Source of the DNA: CAVVEQ01 sp963806635
Lineage (GTDB): Bacteria > Chloroflexota > Anaerolineae > Anaerolineales > Anaerolineaceae
DNA: 64,000 bases
Assembly (NCBI GenBank): GCA_963806635.1
Contig: CAWDZA010000015.1
Location: 1,364,001-1,428,000 of the forward strand
Direction of reading: 5' to 3'
Part shown: one piece after another, positions 52,862 to 61,824 of the stretch
How the letters are laid out: the number at the start of each line of letters is the position of its first letter
How positions within the stretch are numbered: the stretch's first letter is position 1
Made by a program: the position numbers and the translations under genes
The notes under the pieces: model-generated
Seen by the model: only the letters and a program-made list of their open reading frames with translations
What the model was told of the DNA's origin: nothing
Database searches by the model: none

Positions 52862-53227
52862 TTAATCAACTGCGATCGGCTTGCGGACCTTGAAGCAGAA
52901 AGCAAAAAGAATAGTGCCCAGGCAAACTGGGATGTACCAATATGGAGAGTATTGTTCCAATTGTGGGAACATTAAATTATATAGACCCAATCCAAACAGC
53001 ATGAGCAGTACCGCGAGTGCAACCAACCACCAGCTGGTGATACCATATGGAGGTGTTCCAGGGGGGTCAGTCGGCAATGCAGCTCCCTTTGATCGTCCGC
53101 CAACCTTCCGGCGTTTCAATGCAAATTCGTTGTTTATCCGCCGCTTTTGGCCTTGCAATTGTGCCATGCGGGCATAAAAGATCAGGATTGCGATCATTAC
53201 CGCAATAATTTCAGGTGTAAATCTCAT
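52862..53227 (-). CDS. Small membrane protein of unknown function
   Basis: A 121-residue protein with hydrophobic segments at about residues 5-22, 67-85 and 93-112, and a basic loop (KRRINNEFALKRRKVGGRSK) between the first two. No family recognised. Its ATG overlaps the stop of the upstream gene by 4 bp, so the two are translationally coupled. Confidence 0.65.
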   Translation of the reverse strand: MRFTPEIIAVMIAILIFYARMAQLQGQKRRINNEFALKRRKVGGRSKGAALPTDPPGTPPYGITSWWLVALAVLLMLFGLGLYNLMFPQLEQYSPYWYIPVCLGTILFAFCFKVRKPIAVD

Positions 53228-53730
53228 TTCATTTTCTCCGGCTTTTTCTTAATGATCTTATCCATCATCACCCGTTTGAATTCGACCTTGTTAGGGGGTA
53301 ACCCACCGCCTTTTTGTTGATAAATCGCTCGCGGTGAGAGGTAACCGAACGCTGTTTTATTTTCCAGATCGCTATAGTCATCCCTGCTCAAAACATAGAC
53401 TTCTGAATTCGGGAGACGGACAAAAAAGAATCTTCGCTCCGGGCGAGCCACGAGCGCGAGGAAATAGGCATCTCCATCCTCTTTTGGACTTGGAAGGGTG
53501 ATAATCACCAGGCGGGTTTTAGCGTCCACTTGATCCACCGAATAACCCAACCCAGCGGGGGGAACACGTTTTTCCGGATCCAAACGGTCGCCGACATGAT
53601 TCCAGTAAAATGAGAGGAACTCCTTGCCGTCCTTATCGAGATACCGCATGAAAGAATCCGTGGTGGAATGAAAAAGGAGCGGAATTGCCTCAAAGGTAAA
53701 ATTCCAGGAAAGACTTCTGTTTTTATCCAT
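53224..53730 (-). CDS. Hypothetical protein, 168 aa
   Basis: A soluble, mixed alpha/beta protein without signal peptide or recognised motif. It contains MRYLDKDGKEFLSFYWNHVGDR early, RLVIITLPSP and ERRFFFVRLPNSEVYVLSRDD in the middle and a lysine-rich C-terminus. Overlaps the downstream small membrane protein gene by 4 bp; the start is 9 bp from the stop of the NmrA-like gene, so the three form a short leftward operon. Confidence 0.65.
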   Translation of the reverse strand: MDKNRSLSWNFTFEAIPLLFHSTTDSFMRYLDKDGKEFLSFYWNHVGDRLDPEKRVPPAGLGYSVDQVDAKTRLVIITLPSPKEDGDAYFLALVARPERRFFFVRLPNSEVYVLSRDDYSDLENKTAFGYLSPRAIYQQKGGGLPPNKVEFKRVMMDKIIKKKPEKMK

Positions 53731-53739
53731 ATATATTGA

Positions 53740-54610
53740 TTAACCCTCATTTCGCGAGCTTTGATTATACCAAGTGATCATCTCGGTCAAATAGCGCGGG
53801 GGGTTCCGCAGGATCATTTTCAACACCTGGGAATTCCCCACAAGACCGTATTTATCGTAGTATTCAAACATTTTGACCAGGGTTTCCACCTGGTAGTTCA
53901 CCATCCCGGAATTGCGCGCATCTGAAATCCAAACGGATAATTCCTGTTTTACTGCTTGGACGGGTGTACCCAGCACCTTGCTAATCGTTTCCGCCACTTC
54001 AATCTGCGAAAGTGCCTGAGGACCGCTTAATTCGAAAATCCCATTTCGAAATTCTTCGGAAGTAAGCACCTTTGCTGCCGCCAAGCCGACATCCTCAAGA
54101 TCTACAATACTGATCTTGGCATTGATGGAATAGGGCACGGAATAAATACCCTGATTCGTGATGCTTTTCCAGCCAGCCAGGATATTCTGCATATAGGCAC
54201 AGGGTTGCAGAATAGTGAAATCCATACCCGAGTTGAAAAGAGCTTCCTCAACCTGCATTTTTTGCCAATGGTGCGGCATGGCTTCCACTTGGGGATGGAG
54301 GACGGAATGATAAACAAAATGCCCAACCCTGGCCGCTCTTGCCTCCGAAATAACTGTTATTCCAATTTGATACTCATCAGGCGAGACATTCGGGCAGATA
54401 TGATACACCCGGTGGATTCCAGCCAACGCCTGCTGGAGGATTCCTTCAAATTGCAGACGTCACCAGAAAGTGCCTGCTTTGCACCTTCGCCAGCAACTGA
54501 GCTCGCTTGATCGCCGGTGTGAGCCAGAACGCGAACTTTGGCATTTTCTCAGCGCCAGCGCTCAGAACCGCTCTTCCCGTTTTCCCGGATGCTCCAGTGA
54601 TTAGAATCAT
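53740..54610 (-). CDS. NmrA-like NAD(P)-binding protein, two frameshifts near the N-terminus
   Basis: About 288 residues of an atypical SDR. The N-terminus MILITGASGKTGRAV is the glycine-rich Rossmann motif; frames change near 54540 and 54455 before the long open part beginning AGIHRVYHICPNVSPDE. Then FVYHSVLHPQVEAMPHHWQK, MDFTILQPCAYMQNIL and GIFELSGPQALSQIEVAETI follow, as in NmrA/TMR and NAD(P)H:quinone oxidoreductase-like proteins. Such proteins sense the NADP+/NADPH ratio or act as reductases; role here unknown. Not recognisably pathogenic to the frame, so read error is likely. Confidence 0.78.
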
Positions 54611-54744
54611 GGGTAATAATCTCCAATCGATTTTTCGCTTGCGGAAAAATTACTCCCCGATGCGGTGTTGCGGCGTCGGGGAGCAATTTCCTTCTATCTC
54701 ACCTGATCGCTCAGGTGTGGGTGTTAAGACAATTTATATGTCTC

Positions 54745-56166
54745 TTATCCCAGAACGTTATCAGCGCGCGTCTTCGGCGGTTTGGCAATGATGAAGATGA
54801 GGTTCATTAAGATGCCAAAGACAGCAGCGGTTGCAATGGGCGGCCAGCCATAGGGGAAGATGCCGGTCAGCAACGGGATGGGCAGACCATTCGGATAACC
54901 GATGGTGCCGCCGATACCGATGACCAGGATGGTAGCGCCGATGGCAAGTTTGCCGGGATCGTAGAGATCAACCTTTTCGGCGATCATGAGCGCGATACCC
55001 TGCATACCAATGACACCATACAGGTAAACCGCGAGACCGCCCCAGACAGCCGTCGGGACCGTGTTGACGAAATCTTTCAGCGGACCGATGAAACCGAGCA
55101 GCATGGCGATGGCGCCGGCAGTGATCAGGGTCACGCCGGAATAGTTCCGGGAGATCACCATCAGGGAGTTGTTCTCGCCGTAGTTGGTACCGGCGGTGGA
55201 GCCGAAGAGGCCGTTCACCAGGTCGTTCAACCCATCCAGCATCAGGTTCAGGCCGATGAATTTTGAAAGCCCAAGTTTCTCGCGGCCCTGCTCCTCCGCC
55301 AAATGGTCAACATACAAGCTGATCTGGTAGAGGTGGGCGGTGGATTCCGGGATGGTTGCAATGGCCATGATCCCAACGCTAATCATAACGGAAAGTGAAA
55401 GGGGATTCGAAAAATCTGGGAAGGTAAATTTCGGGGCTGTGAAGATGCTGGTAGTGCCAAGGGAGCTGAAATCGACCAACCCAACAACGATCGCAAGCAG
55501 ATAACCGGCGATCGCGCCTAATAGGATTGGGAGCATCCCGATGAAACCCTTCCCTTGCAAATATACAGAAAGCAGGATGGTCACCACCAGGGTGAAGAGG
55601 GAAACACCCAGCCATGTGAGAGCTGCGGTTGCCTGGGTTGCTAGATCAAAGGTACCAAAGAACATACCAAGTGCTGCAGAACTCAGACCAATACCAATGA
55701 CGATGGCAACCGACCCGGTGATGATTGGAGGCAGGACCTTATCCACGCCGGCTTTGCCTCCAGTGAGACGGATGATGAGCCCGACCAGAATGTTGATCAC
55801 ACCGGTGGCGATGAAGCCAGTCTGGACCACTGAAATGGTCTCAGGAGAAGCGGTCTGGCCAAAGGTCAAACCGGGTTCAAGCTGGTTCATGACCATCAAA
55901 ACGGCAGCGATATAGCTGAAACTCGAGCCGTAATATAGGGGGATATAGTTCCCCATAGAGAGCTTGGAGCCGATCAGGGCAACGATGGTAGCGAAGCCGG
56001 TGACAGCCAGCACGGTGGAGACATCGAAGTGCATAATGAGGGCGCAAAGAACTGTCGCCGGGAACATGGTGATTACGTGCTGGAGACCCAGCAGTAACAT
56101 CTTGCCAACTGGGGGGACATCCTGCGGGAGATATCCAACCACTTTAGTCGGAGTAACTGTAGACAT
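54745..56166 (-). CDS. Uracil-xanthine permease (NCS2 family)
   Basis: A 473-residue nucleobase:cation symporter with about 14 membrane segments. It starts MSTVTPTKVVGYLPQDVPP with LLGLQHVITMFPATVLCALI, the conserved NCS2 opening ('QH' in TM1). The TNYGENNSLMVISRNYSG segment carries the family's NxGxxxxT-type motif, and PESTAHLYQISLY includes the conserved Glu of TM8. Neighbouring molybdenum hydroxylase, cyclase and DUF1116 genes suggest uptake of a purine, pyrimidine or related heterocycle. The leader region is unusually long (see 56167-56401). Confidence 0.9.
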   Translation of the reverse strand: MSTVTPTKVVGYLPQDVPPVGKMLLLGLQHVITMFPATVLCALIMHFDVSTVLAVTGFATIVALIGSKLSMGNYIPLYYGSSFSYIAAVLMVMNQLEPGLTFGQTASPETISVVQTGFIATGVINILVGLIIRLTGGKAGVDKVLPPIITGSVAIVIGIGLSSAALGMFFGTFDLATQATAALTWLGVSLFTLVVTILLSVYLQGKGFIGMLPILLGAIAGYLLAIVVGLVDFSSLGTTSIFTAPKFTFPDFSNPLSLSVMISVGIMAIATIPESTAHLYQISLYVDHLAEEQGREKLGLSKFIGLNLMLDGLNDLVNGLFGSTAGTNYGENNSLMVISRNYSGVTLITAGAIAMLLGFIGPLKDFVNTVPTAVWGGLAVYLYGVIGMQGIALMIAEKVDLYDPGKLAIGATILVIGIGGTIGYPNGLPIPLLTGIFPYGWPPIATAAVFGILMNLIFIIAKPPKTRADNVLG

Positions 56167-56401
56167 GGGCAGATTCCTTCCTTCGATAGATTGAAATTAA
56201 AATGCAGTTTTTCTTGCTTTGTGCGGATCGATCCTCAAGCACCAACCCCGGATCTCACCCCACTTGGAACAGAAAATCCTCACCTTCCGATAGACACCTC
56301 CTGTTAAGCTAATTTTAATCTTGACTTAATAATCATACACCATTTGTCAAGATGGAGCGAGCCGGAACTTTCTCGAAATCTCAGCCCCGGCTCGGTTAAC
56401 C
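56167..56401 (-). promoter_or_regulatory. Long leader of the permease gene and hairpin after the small upstream gene
   Basis: This 235-bp gap has no supported ORF. On the minus strand CGAGCCGG/CCGGCTCG (56394-56387 / 56365-56358) forms an 8-bp hairpin after the small gene's stop. Then TTGACA (56350-56345) sits in a -35-like position and CTTGAC/GTCAAG arms surround an A/T-rich stretch. A further 150 bases with several possible short stems (for example AACAG/CUGUU, GAUCC/GGAUC) precede the ATG. This could be a riboswitch leader, but I could match it to no known class. Confidence 0.4.
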
Positions 56402-56587
56402 CTATTTTACGAAATGCTCGTAAAGATAAGCAAACAACCAGATCGCAAGCGCTACGGGGATAACATAGAGCACCATGCGAACTTCTGCGATCTCCAACAA
56501 TTTCCTGGGCTTGACCTCTGTATTAGGCGTTTCCACTTCGGGTGCTGTTTTAATTTCGGCTTCCTTGCTATTCTCTTTTTCTACCAT
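56402..56587 (-). CDS. Small membrane protein, 61 aa
   Basis: A charged N-terminal half (MVEKENSKEAEIKTAPE) and one C-terminal transmembrane helix (VLYVIPVALAIWLFAYLYEHF). GGAG six bases before the ATG at 56587 decides this start over the TTG at 56599. It sits between CoxG and the permease on the same strand. Function unknown; possibly a membrane anchor or accessory of the molybdenum hydroxylase. Confidence 0.6.
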   Translation of the reverse strand: MVEKENSKEAEIKTAPEVETPNTEVKPRKLLEIAEVRMVLYVIPVALAIWLFAYLYEHFVK

Positions 56588-56650
56588 CTTTTTCTCCAAT
56601 TGATTTTATTCTTTCGATTTGGATACCGACAACAAGAATAATTGCATCCC

Positions 56651-57115
56651 TTAGTTGACGGAGGATTCCTTCAGTTTTTCTTCCAATGCTTTGTCCAGGC
56701 TGCTGAAACCGGCCTTGATCATCATTTTACTCACGCTGTCGATCATGCGGGAGCCCACGCTGGCGAGCGTCCCTCCAATGGTCACATCACCAGTGTAGTT
56801 CAGGGTGGTGGTTTGATCGCCATTATCCGCGAATTTCACGTATCCCACACCTTTCGCAAACCCTGGTGCACCGCGGCCATCCACGGTCAGGGTACAGCTT
56901 TCGGGCGGGATTTCATCCGAGACGACCAGAGTACCCGCGAATGACCCGGATACCGGACCGATACGCAGGTGGATGGCGGCATCGTAATGATTTGGCTCCA
57001 CTTCTTTGATCTCCTGCGACCCGGGGATCGCTTTCATCAGCATATTGGGGTCCCGGATCATCTCCCAGACAATTTCCCGCGGACCTTTGAATAAATGTTC
57101 GCCTTCTATTTTCAT
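56651..57115 (-). CDS. CoxG-like SRPBCC protein
   Basis: A 154-residue carbon monoxide dehydrogenase subunit G family protein (SRPBCC fold). MKIEGEHLFKGPREIVWEM, AIPGSQEIKEV, GPVSGSFAGTLVVSDE and YTGDVTIGGTLASVGSRMID are typical. CoxG helps recruit or assemble molybdenum hydroxylases at the membrane. It follows the large subunit gene by 49 bp in the same operon, supporting a role in maturing or anchoring that enzyme. Confidence 0.9.
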   Translation of the reverse strand: MKIEGEHLFKGPREIVWEMIRDPNMLMKAIPGSQEIKEVEPNHYDAAIHLRIGPVSGSFAGTLVVSDEIPPESCTLTVDGRGAPGFAKGVGYVKFADNGDQTTTLNYTGDVTIGGTLASVGSRMIDSVSKMMIKAGFSSLDKALEEKLKESSVN

Positions 57116-57164
57116 TAAAACCCTTTCTTCCCAAATCAGTTATGGGGTAATTCGATCTTATTTC

Positions 57165-59510
57165 CTATTTCGAAGCTTTTTGGATGGATTCGAACACCTT
57201 GCCAGGGTTCAGGTTCGATTCCAGAAGCTCCAGCTTGAATTCGACGAGCGCATCCTCCAAAGCCTGGATGAATGCCGGCGGGGTCGGTATCGCCCCGGCT
57301 TCGCCCACGCCTTTGATCCCAAGCGGGTTCAATGGGGTGGTATTCACCGCGTGGCCGATCTCGATCCTATCTGGCATATCGGTGGCCTGCGGCATGAGGT
57401 AATCCATGAAGGATGCAGTGAGCAGTTGCCCGTTCTCATCGTAGGTGATCTTCTCGTACCAGACATTTCCCAGCCCCATCGAAACAGCGCCCTGGATCTG
57501 ACCCTCAAGCAGTAGCGGATTGATCACAGTTCCGCAATCGTGAACGATCGCGTAGCGCTTGATCTTGGCTTCGATGGTTTCGGGGTCCACCTCCAGAATG
57601 AGCGCGACCGCGCCAGAGCCGGTGGCTCCGTAAGGGGGGGCGAAATATGCTGTGGCTTCCAAGCCAGGCTCCACTCCAGGGGCGATCGTGCCGCGCATCG
57701 GGTTGGCTTTGAAGGCAAGCTCACCCAACGGGATCTGCTTCTTCGGATCGCTTTTCACGCAGACATACCCCTCGCAAAGATCCACATCCTCCACCGGCAC
57801 TTCCAGGAATTTCGCCCCGGTCGCCAGGGTCTTTTCACGGACTTTGACCGCTGCCAGGTGCATGGCGGTTCCGGCAATGGCTGCCCCGCGGCTGGCGAAG
57901 GTGCCCGCGCCCCAGTGGAAATGGTCGGTATCACCAGTGATCACCTTCACATCCTCGGGTTTTACGTTAAGCTGTTCAGCCACGATCTGGGCGAAAACGG
58001 TATAGTGCCCCTGACCCTGGGTGGAATACCCGGTGGAGCAACTGACCTTTCCATTGTTGCCAATGGTCACACGCGCGCCTTCATACGGCCCAACCGATGT
58101 ACCCTCCGTAAAGGTCACCACGCCGATCCCAAGATGCTTGCCTTCCTTGCGGGCCTTGGGTTGGATTTCCTCGCGGAATTTTTTATAGTCCACCATTTCC
58201 AGAACGCGGTCCAGGTTACCCTTATAATCGCCGGTATCCAGCACACCCTCCACGAAGTCCTGCCCGATGATGCCGGTATGAACCGGAAACTCGGCGGGTG
58301 TGAGCAGATTCTTGCGCCGAAGGTCGGCCGGATCCATCTTCAGCTCTTTCGCAGCGATATCCAGCATGCGTTCCATGATGAACACGCCTTCCGGGCGGCC
58401 CGCGCCGCGCACAGGGGTGACCACCATTTCATTGGTGAAGACCATGCGGATCTCGGTATAGAAATTCGGTACACGGTAATTATTGACCGTATGGGTCTGG
58501 GTATTGAGCGGAACGGTCATTCCATAGGAATCGTAGGCACCGGTGTTGTGGTAGAACACATCCTTGAATCCCAGGATGGTGCCATCCTTCTTGAGGGCGA
58601 TCTCGCAATAATGCACCTGGTCGCGCTCGGAGGTGGTGCCCAGGAAGTTCTCACGCCGGTCCTCGATCCACTTGATCGGGCGGTTCAGCTTCATCGCGAT
58701 CCAGGGCAGCAGCACATCGTCGGTCTGCGAGGTCATCACCTTGGGGCCAAACCCGCCGCCGATGAAGGGGATCTCCACCCGCACCTGGTTTTCCACCAGT
58801 CCCAGCCTACCGGCAATGGCGCCACGCAGCGGTAATGGGGCCTGGGCCGTGGCCCAGACGGTCATCTCTTCTTTGCGGTCGTTCCAATCCACCACGAAAC
58901 CGCGGTTTTCCATCGCTGCACCGGCATTGCGGTCAGCGTTGAGCTTTCGCGTGATGACCACATCCGCATTCTTTTTGGCTTCCTCATAATTCCCGGCTTC
59001 CTGCTTGACCAGGGCAGCCATGTTGGAGGGCAGATCCTCGTGCACCAGCACGGATGTATCCTCCCAGGCTTTCTCCAGATCCACCACCGCCGGCAGCGGT
59101 TCCACGTCAAAAACGATGTCGTCGAAGGCATCCTCGGCGATGTAGCGCGATTCCGCGATCACGATCGCGATGGGTTCACCCGAGAAGCGTACCTTATCTT
59201 TGGCAATTGGAACCAGGGTGCGGGCATTGAATTGCGAGCCTTTGATGGCAGTCGGTGGCGGCACCTGCAGCGGCCCCGGTTTCCAGTAATCCCCAAAATC
59301 CTCGGCGGTGTAGATGGCGACCACACCCGGGCGCTTCAACGCGGCGGAGACGTCGATATTCTTGATGCGCGCGTGAGCATAATCGCTGCGCATGAAGGCG
59401 GCGTGCAGCATGCCCGGGATGACGATATCATCTATAAACTGGGCTTTGCCAGTTAAAAGCTGCGGGTCTTCCAGCCGGGTTTCTCTTTGACCAAAATATT
59501 TTCCAGTCAC
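57165..59510 (-). CDS. Molybdenum hydroxylase large subunit (xanthine dehydrogenase/CoxL family)
   Basis: A 781-residue molybdopterin-cytosine-dinucleotide-type catalytic subunit. N-terminal RLEDPQLLTGKAQFIDDI, FIGGGFGPKVMTSQTD, TPVRGAGRPEGVF in the position of the CoxL active loop (the AYxCSFR loop of true CO dehydrogenase is absent, so this is not form I CODH), TQGQGHYTVFAQIVAEQ, and the base-catalyst glutamate in GIKGVGEAGAIPTPPA. Small and medium subunit genes follow upstream in the normal L-S-M grouping. It hydroxylates a heterocycle or aldehyde; the NCS2 permease points to a purine or related base. Confidence 0.9.
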   Translation of the reverse strand: MTGKYFGQRETRLEDPQLLTGKAQFIDDIVIPGMLHAAFMRSDYAHARIKNIDVSAALKRPGVVAIYTAEDFGDYWKPGPLQVPPPTAIKGSQFNARTLVPIAKDKVRFSGEPIAIVIAESRYIAEDAFDDIVFDVEPLPAVVDLEKAWEDTSVLVHEDLPSNMAALVKQEAGNYEEAKKNADVVITRKLNADRNAGAAMENRGFVVDWNDRKEEMTVWATAQAPLPLRGAIAGRLGLVENQVRVEIPFIGGGFGPKVMTSQTDDVLLPWIAMKLNRPIKWIEDRRENFLGTTSERDQVHYCEIALKKDGTILGFKDVFYHNTGAYDSYGMTVPLNTQTHTVNNYRVPNFYTEIRMVFTNEMVVTPVRGAGRPEGVFIMERMLDIAAKELKMDPADLRRKNLLTPAEFPVHTGIIGQDFVEGVLDTGDYKGNLDRVLEMVDYKKFREEIQPKARKEGKHLGIGVVTFTEGTSVGPYEGARVTIGNNGKVSCSTGYSTQGQGHYTVFAQIVAEQLNVKPEDVKVITGDTDHFHWGAGTFASRGAAIAGTAMHLAAVKVREKTLATGAKFLEVPVEDVDLCEGYVCVKSDPKKQIPLGELAFKANPMRGTIAPGVEPGLEATAYFAPPYGATGSGAVALILEVDPETIEAKIKRYAIVHDCGTVINPLLLEGQIQGAVSMGLGNVWYEKITYDENGQLLTASFMDYLMPQATDMPDRIEIGHAVNTTPLNPLGIKGVGEAGAIPTPPAFIQALEDALVEFKLELLESNLNPGKVFESIQKASK

Positions 59511-59528
59511 GGTATCACCTCTCAGGTC

Positions 59529-60017
59529 CTATTTGCCAGAAGACATTTTCTTCGAAGCGTCCAGCGTGGCTTCGATGATCTTTTCATAGCCGGTGCAGCG
59601 GCAGATGTTGCCATCAATCGCTTCACGAACTTCCTCCTCCGTGGGGCTCGGGTTCTGCTCAAGGAAGGGCGTCAGGGTCATCAGGAAGCCCGGGGTGCAG
59701 AAACCGCATTGCAGCGCGTGTTTCTCGGTGAAGGCTTGCTGCAGGGGATGAAGATGCTCGGGGGTTCCCAGCGATTCCACCGTGTGGATATCGTGCCCAT
59801 TCGCCTGAACCGCGAACATCAGGCAGGAACGGACGGCTTCGCCATCGAAAATGATGGTGCAGGCACCGCAGATGCCGTGTTCGCAGCCTACGTGCGTACC
59901 CATCAGCCCCAGTTCGTGACGAAGAAAATCGCTTAGAAGCAGACGGGCTTCCACCTCGCGGGAGTATTTTTGTCCATTCACAGTGACGGTAACAGGGAAT
60001 AATTTACTCATGGTCAT
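59529..60017 (-). CDS. Molybdenum hydroxylase [2Fe-2S] small subunit
   Basis: A 162-residue iron-sulfur subunit. The plant-type ferredoxin half has CEHGICGACTIIFDGEAVRSC; the helical half has LQCGFCTPGFLMTL and GNICRCTGYEKII, together binding two [2Fe-2S] clusters. It passes electrons from the molybdenum centre to FAD. It overlaps the FAD subunit gene by 4 bp and precedes the large subunit by 18 bp. Confidence 0.93.
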   Translation of the reverse strand: MTMSKLFPVTVTVNGQKYSREVEARLLLSDFLRHELGLMGTHVGCEHGICGACTIIFDGEAVRSCLMFAVQANGHDIHTVESLGTPEHLHPLQQAFTEKHALQCGFCTPGFLMTLTPFLEQNPSPTEEEVREAIDGNICRCTGYEKIIEATLDASKKMSSGK

Positions 60018-60892
60018 TCTCCTCGCTTGGCCCGTTCAAACGCTTCGGTTAGACACCGCACGGTCAGCACCCGCACAAGATTGCGTCTGTATTCCGCCGT
60101 GCCGTGCAGGTCGGTGGAGGGATCAATCTCGCTCATGGCTGCCTCGGCGACCTCCTTGTATGCTTCCTCCGATGGCGCTTTGCCGACCAGGATCTCCGGC
60201 GCGCTCTGCGAGAGGATGGGCATCTCTCCCACCCCCATGAAGACCAGGCGCACATTCTTGCAGCTACCTTTTTCGTCCAGCGTGACCACGGAGGATACTG
60301 CCGCCTGGGCATACCCACCCCGCTGGCGGGAAACCTGGATATATTTACTGCCCGTTTTAGGGGGCAGCGGGCTGAGGACAACCTCAGTCAGCATTTCATC
60401 CGGTTCGATCACTGTCATGAACGGTCCCAGGATCAGATCAGGCGCCAAAACGCGCCGCTCTCCGCCTTTGCCGCGGATGACCATTTCCATGTTCATCACG
60501 ATAGCGATGCTCGGAAGCTGCCCAGCCGGGTCGGCGTGGGCGATGGCACCCCCAAAGGTGCCGCGTGCGCGGATCTGCGGGTGGGCGATGAATTTGGCGA
60601 CTTCCTTTAGCAAAGGGTACCGCTTGGCGATCTCCGGGCTGTATTCCACCTGTTTTACCCGCGTCATGGTTCCAATCGCCAGGCAACCATCAGGCGTGGG
60701 CTTGATATAGGAGAGCTCGGGGATGTTATTCAGATCCACCAAGGCTGCCGGGCGCGCCATACGAAAGTTCATCGCGGCGATCAGGCTCTGCCCCCCGGCA
60801 AGGACTTTGCCGTTGTAGCCCAGCTCCGCGAGTGTATCCAGCGCTTCTTCCGTGCTGGATGGGGCGTAGTAATCAAATCGGACTGGCTTCAT
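60014..60892 (-). CDS. Molybdenum hydroxylase FAD-binding medium subunit
   Basis: A 292-residue CoxM-type flavoprotein. The two FAD motifs are LAGGQSLIAAMNFRMARP and RARGTFGGAIAHADPAGQLP. It is the first gene of the three-subunit operon; its ATG at 60892 has GGCGGAG upstream. The promoter area (60893-61005) carries a 14-bp palindrome and a hairpin. Confidence 0.92.
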   Translation of the reverse strand: MKPVRFDYYAPSSTEEALDTLAELGYNGKVLAGGQSLIAAMNFRMARPAALVDLNNIPELSYIKPTPDGCLAIGTMTRVKQVEYSPEIAKRYPLLKEVAKFIAHPQIRARGTFGGAIAHADPAGQLPSIAIVMNMEMVIRGKGGERRVLAPDLILGPFMTVIEPDEMLTEVVLSPLPPKTGSKYIQVSRQRGGYAQAAVSSVVTLDEKGSCKNVRLVFMGVGEMPILSQSAPEILVGKAPSEEAYKEVAEAAMSEIDPSTDLHGTAEYRRNLVRVLTVRCLTEAFERAKRGE

Positions 60893-60922
60893 AATTGCTC
60901 CGCCTTCTCAAAGTTTTCGGCG

Positions 60923-60936
60923 TCCCAATATTGGGA
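60923..60936. promoter_or_regulatory. 14-bp perfect palindrome before the molybdenum hydroxylase operon
   Basis: TCCCAATATTGGGA lies 31 bp upstream of the FAD-subunit start, and CAATATTGGGG recurs at 60959-60969. The spacing just ahead of the ATG suggests an operator for a dimeric regulator. Confidence 0.45.
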
Positions 60937-60965
60937 TCCGCCAGAGAATTTATCATCACAATATT

Positions 60966-61002
60966 GGGGTTTTCCATTCAAGCCGAATGGAAAACCCCTT
61001 TT
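60966..61002. terminator. 14-bp hairpin terminator between cyclase and hydroxylase operons
   Basis: GGGGTTTTCCATTC (60966-60979) and GAATGGAAAACCCC (60985-60998) pair perfectly with a 5-base loop. It begins 8 bases after the cyclase stop (61006-61008). The U-tract (TTTTAATTT) is on the plus strand; leftward it is followed by AATATTG, so termination in the direction of the genes may be partial. Confidence 0.65.
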
Positions 61003-61005
61003 AAT

Positions 61006-61824
61006 TTATTTTTCCTTGAAGGCCACGAAGCGGCCCCACATCGACTCAGCTTCCATCGCCTTCTGCAGGTAGCAGCCGATGTAGTAACGCCCGCTCTTGG
61101 CGGTGGCGATATCGCCGGCCAGATTCTCGGCATGGACAATATGTCTTGGGGAACAGGTTCAGGTGCATATCCTGGTAGATAGTGATCCAGCGGATACATC
61201 TCATCCCAATCTTTGCCAAAATCCTTCATCAGCTTGGCATTGGCTTCGGCGAAGGTCTTGGGATGCCAGATGCGCATGATGGTGTTCATGGGATGGTCGG
61301 CGGAAACTGCGTCCACGCCGATCCACTTGATCTTCATATCGGTCGCCCACTTGGAGAAATCGGGTGAAGGACCCGGGTGCTTGACCATGTAGCGGAACTC
61401 GTCCGATTGTTTGCTGCACCAGCCGAATTTGTTCCAGCCAGTCTTGATAACCAGGATGTCGCCCTTGCGGATATCGACCACATCGTGGATCATCTTGGGG
61501 GTGTAAACGCTGGAATCGCTGACCAGGTGGGAGATATCGGCGATGACGCCCGGGCCAACCCATTCTTCCAGGGGCACCTGCCCGATGGTTCGCCCGTCTT
61601 GGATAGAAATGCTTCTCGCCGTCCATGTGTGTACCCAGGTGGATGCTGGCATTGCAGATGGAGCCGTTGCGGCCCATGCCAAAGAACTGCCCGCCCACGC
61701 GCTTGGTGTAGGTGACACTCAGCGGAATGTAGTTCAGCCACTGCGGCGTCTGCACGCTGAAGGGCACGGTCATATCGACCATCTCCGAATTTTCCATGGC
61801 TTTGAAGAACTCGGCGTCGCTCAT
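61006..61824 (-). CDS. Cyclase family protein A (kynurenine formamidase/isatin hydrolase-like), two frameshifts
   Basis: About 272 residues of a metal-dependent hydrolase. It starts MSDAEFFKAMENSEMVDMTV, has the metal signature HLGTHMDGEKHF (intact HxGTHxD...H), then GPGVIADISHLV, DILVIKTGWNKF and IGVDAVSADHPMN. Frames change near 61605 and 61140; the C-terminus reads AMEAESMWGRFVAFKEK before TAA at 61008-61006. Members open cyclic amides or N-formyl groups with Mn2+ or Zn2+. Follows cyclase B directly, probably with an ATGA overlap, suggesting the two form a complex or act in sequence. Confidence 0.8.

Noticed and set aside
56167..56350. TPP-like or guanine riboswitch
   Set aside because: Some GGGGUGAG-like and stem elements are present, but the conserved cores of these classes are missing by eye.
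57540..58835. A 431-codon plus-strand frame
   Set aside because: Antisense to the molybdenum hydroxylase large subunit; compositional artefact of GC-rich coding DNA.
57165..60892. Aerobic CO dehydrogenase (CoxLSM)
   Set aside because: The large subunit lacks the AYxCSFR active-site loop of form I CO dehydrogenase, and the context is nucleobase-like.
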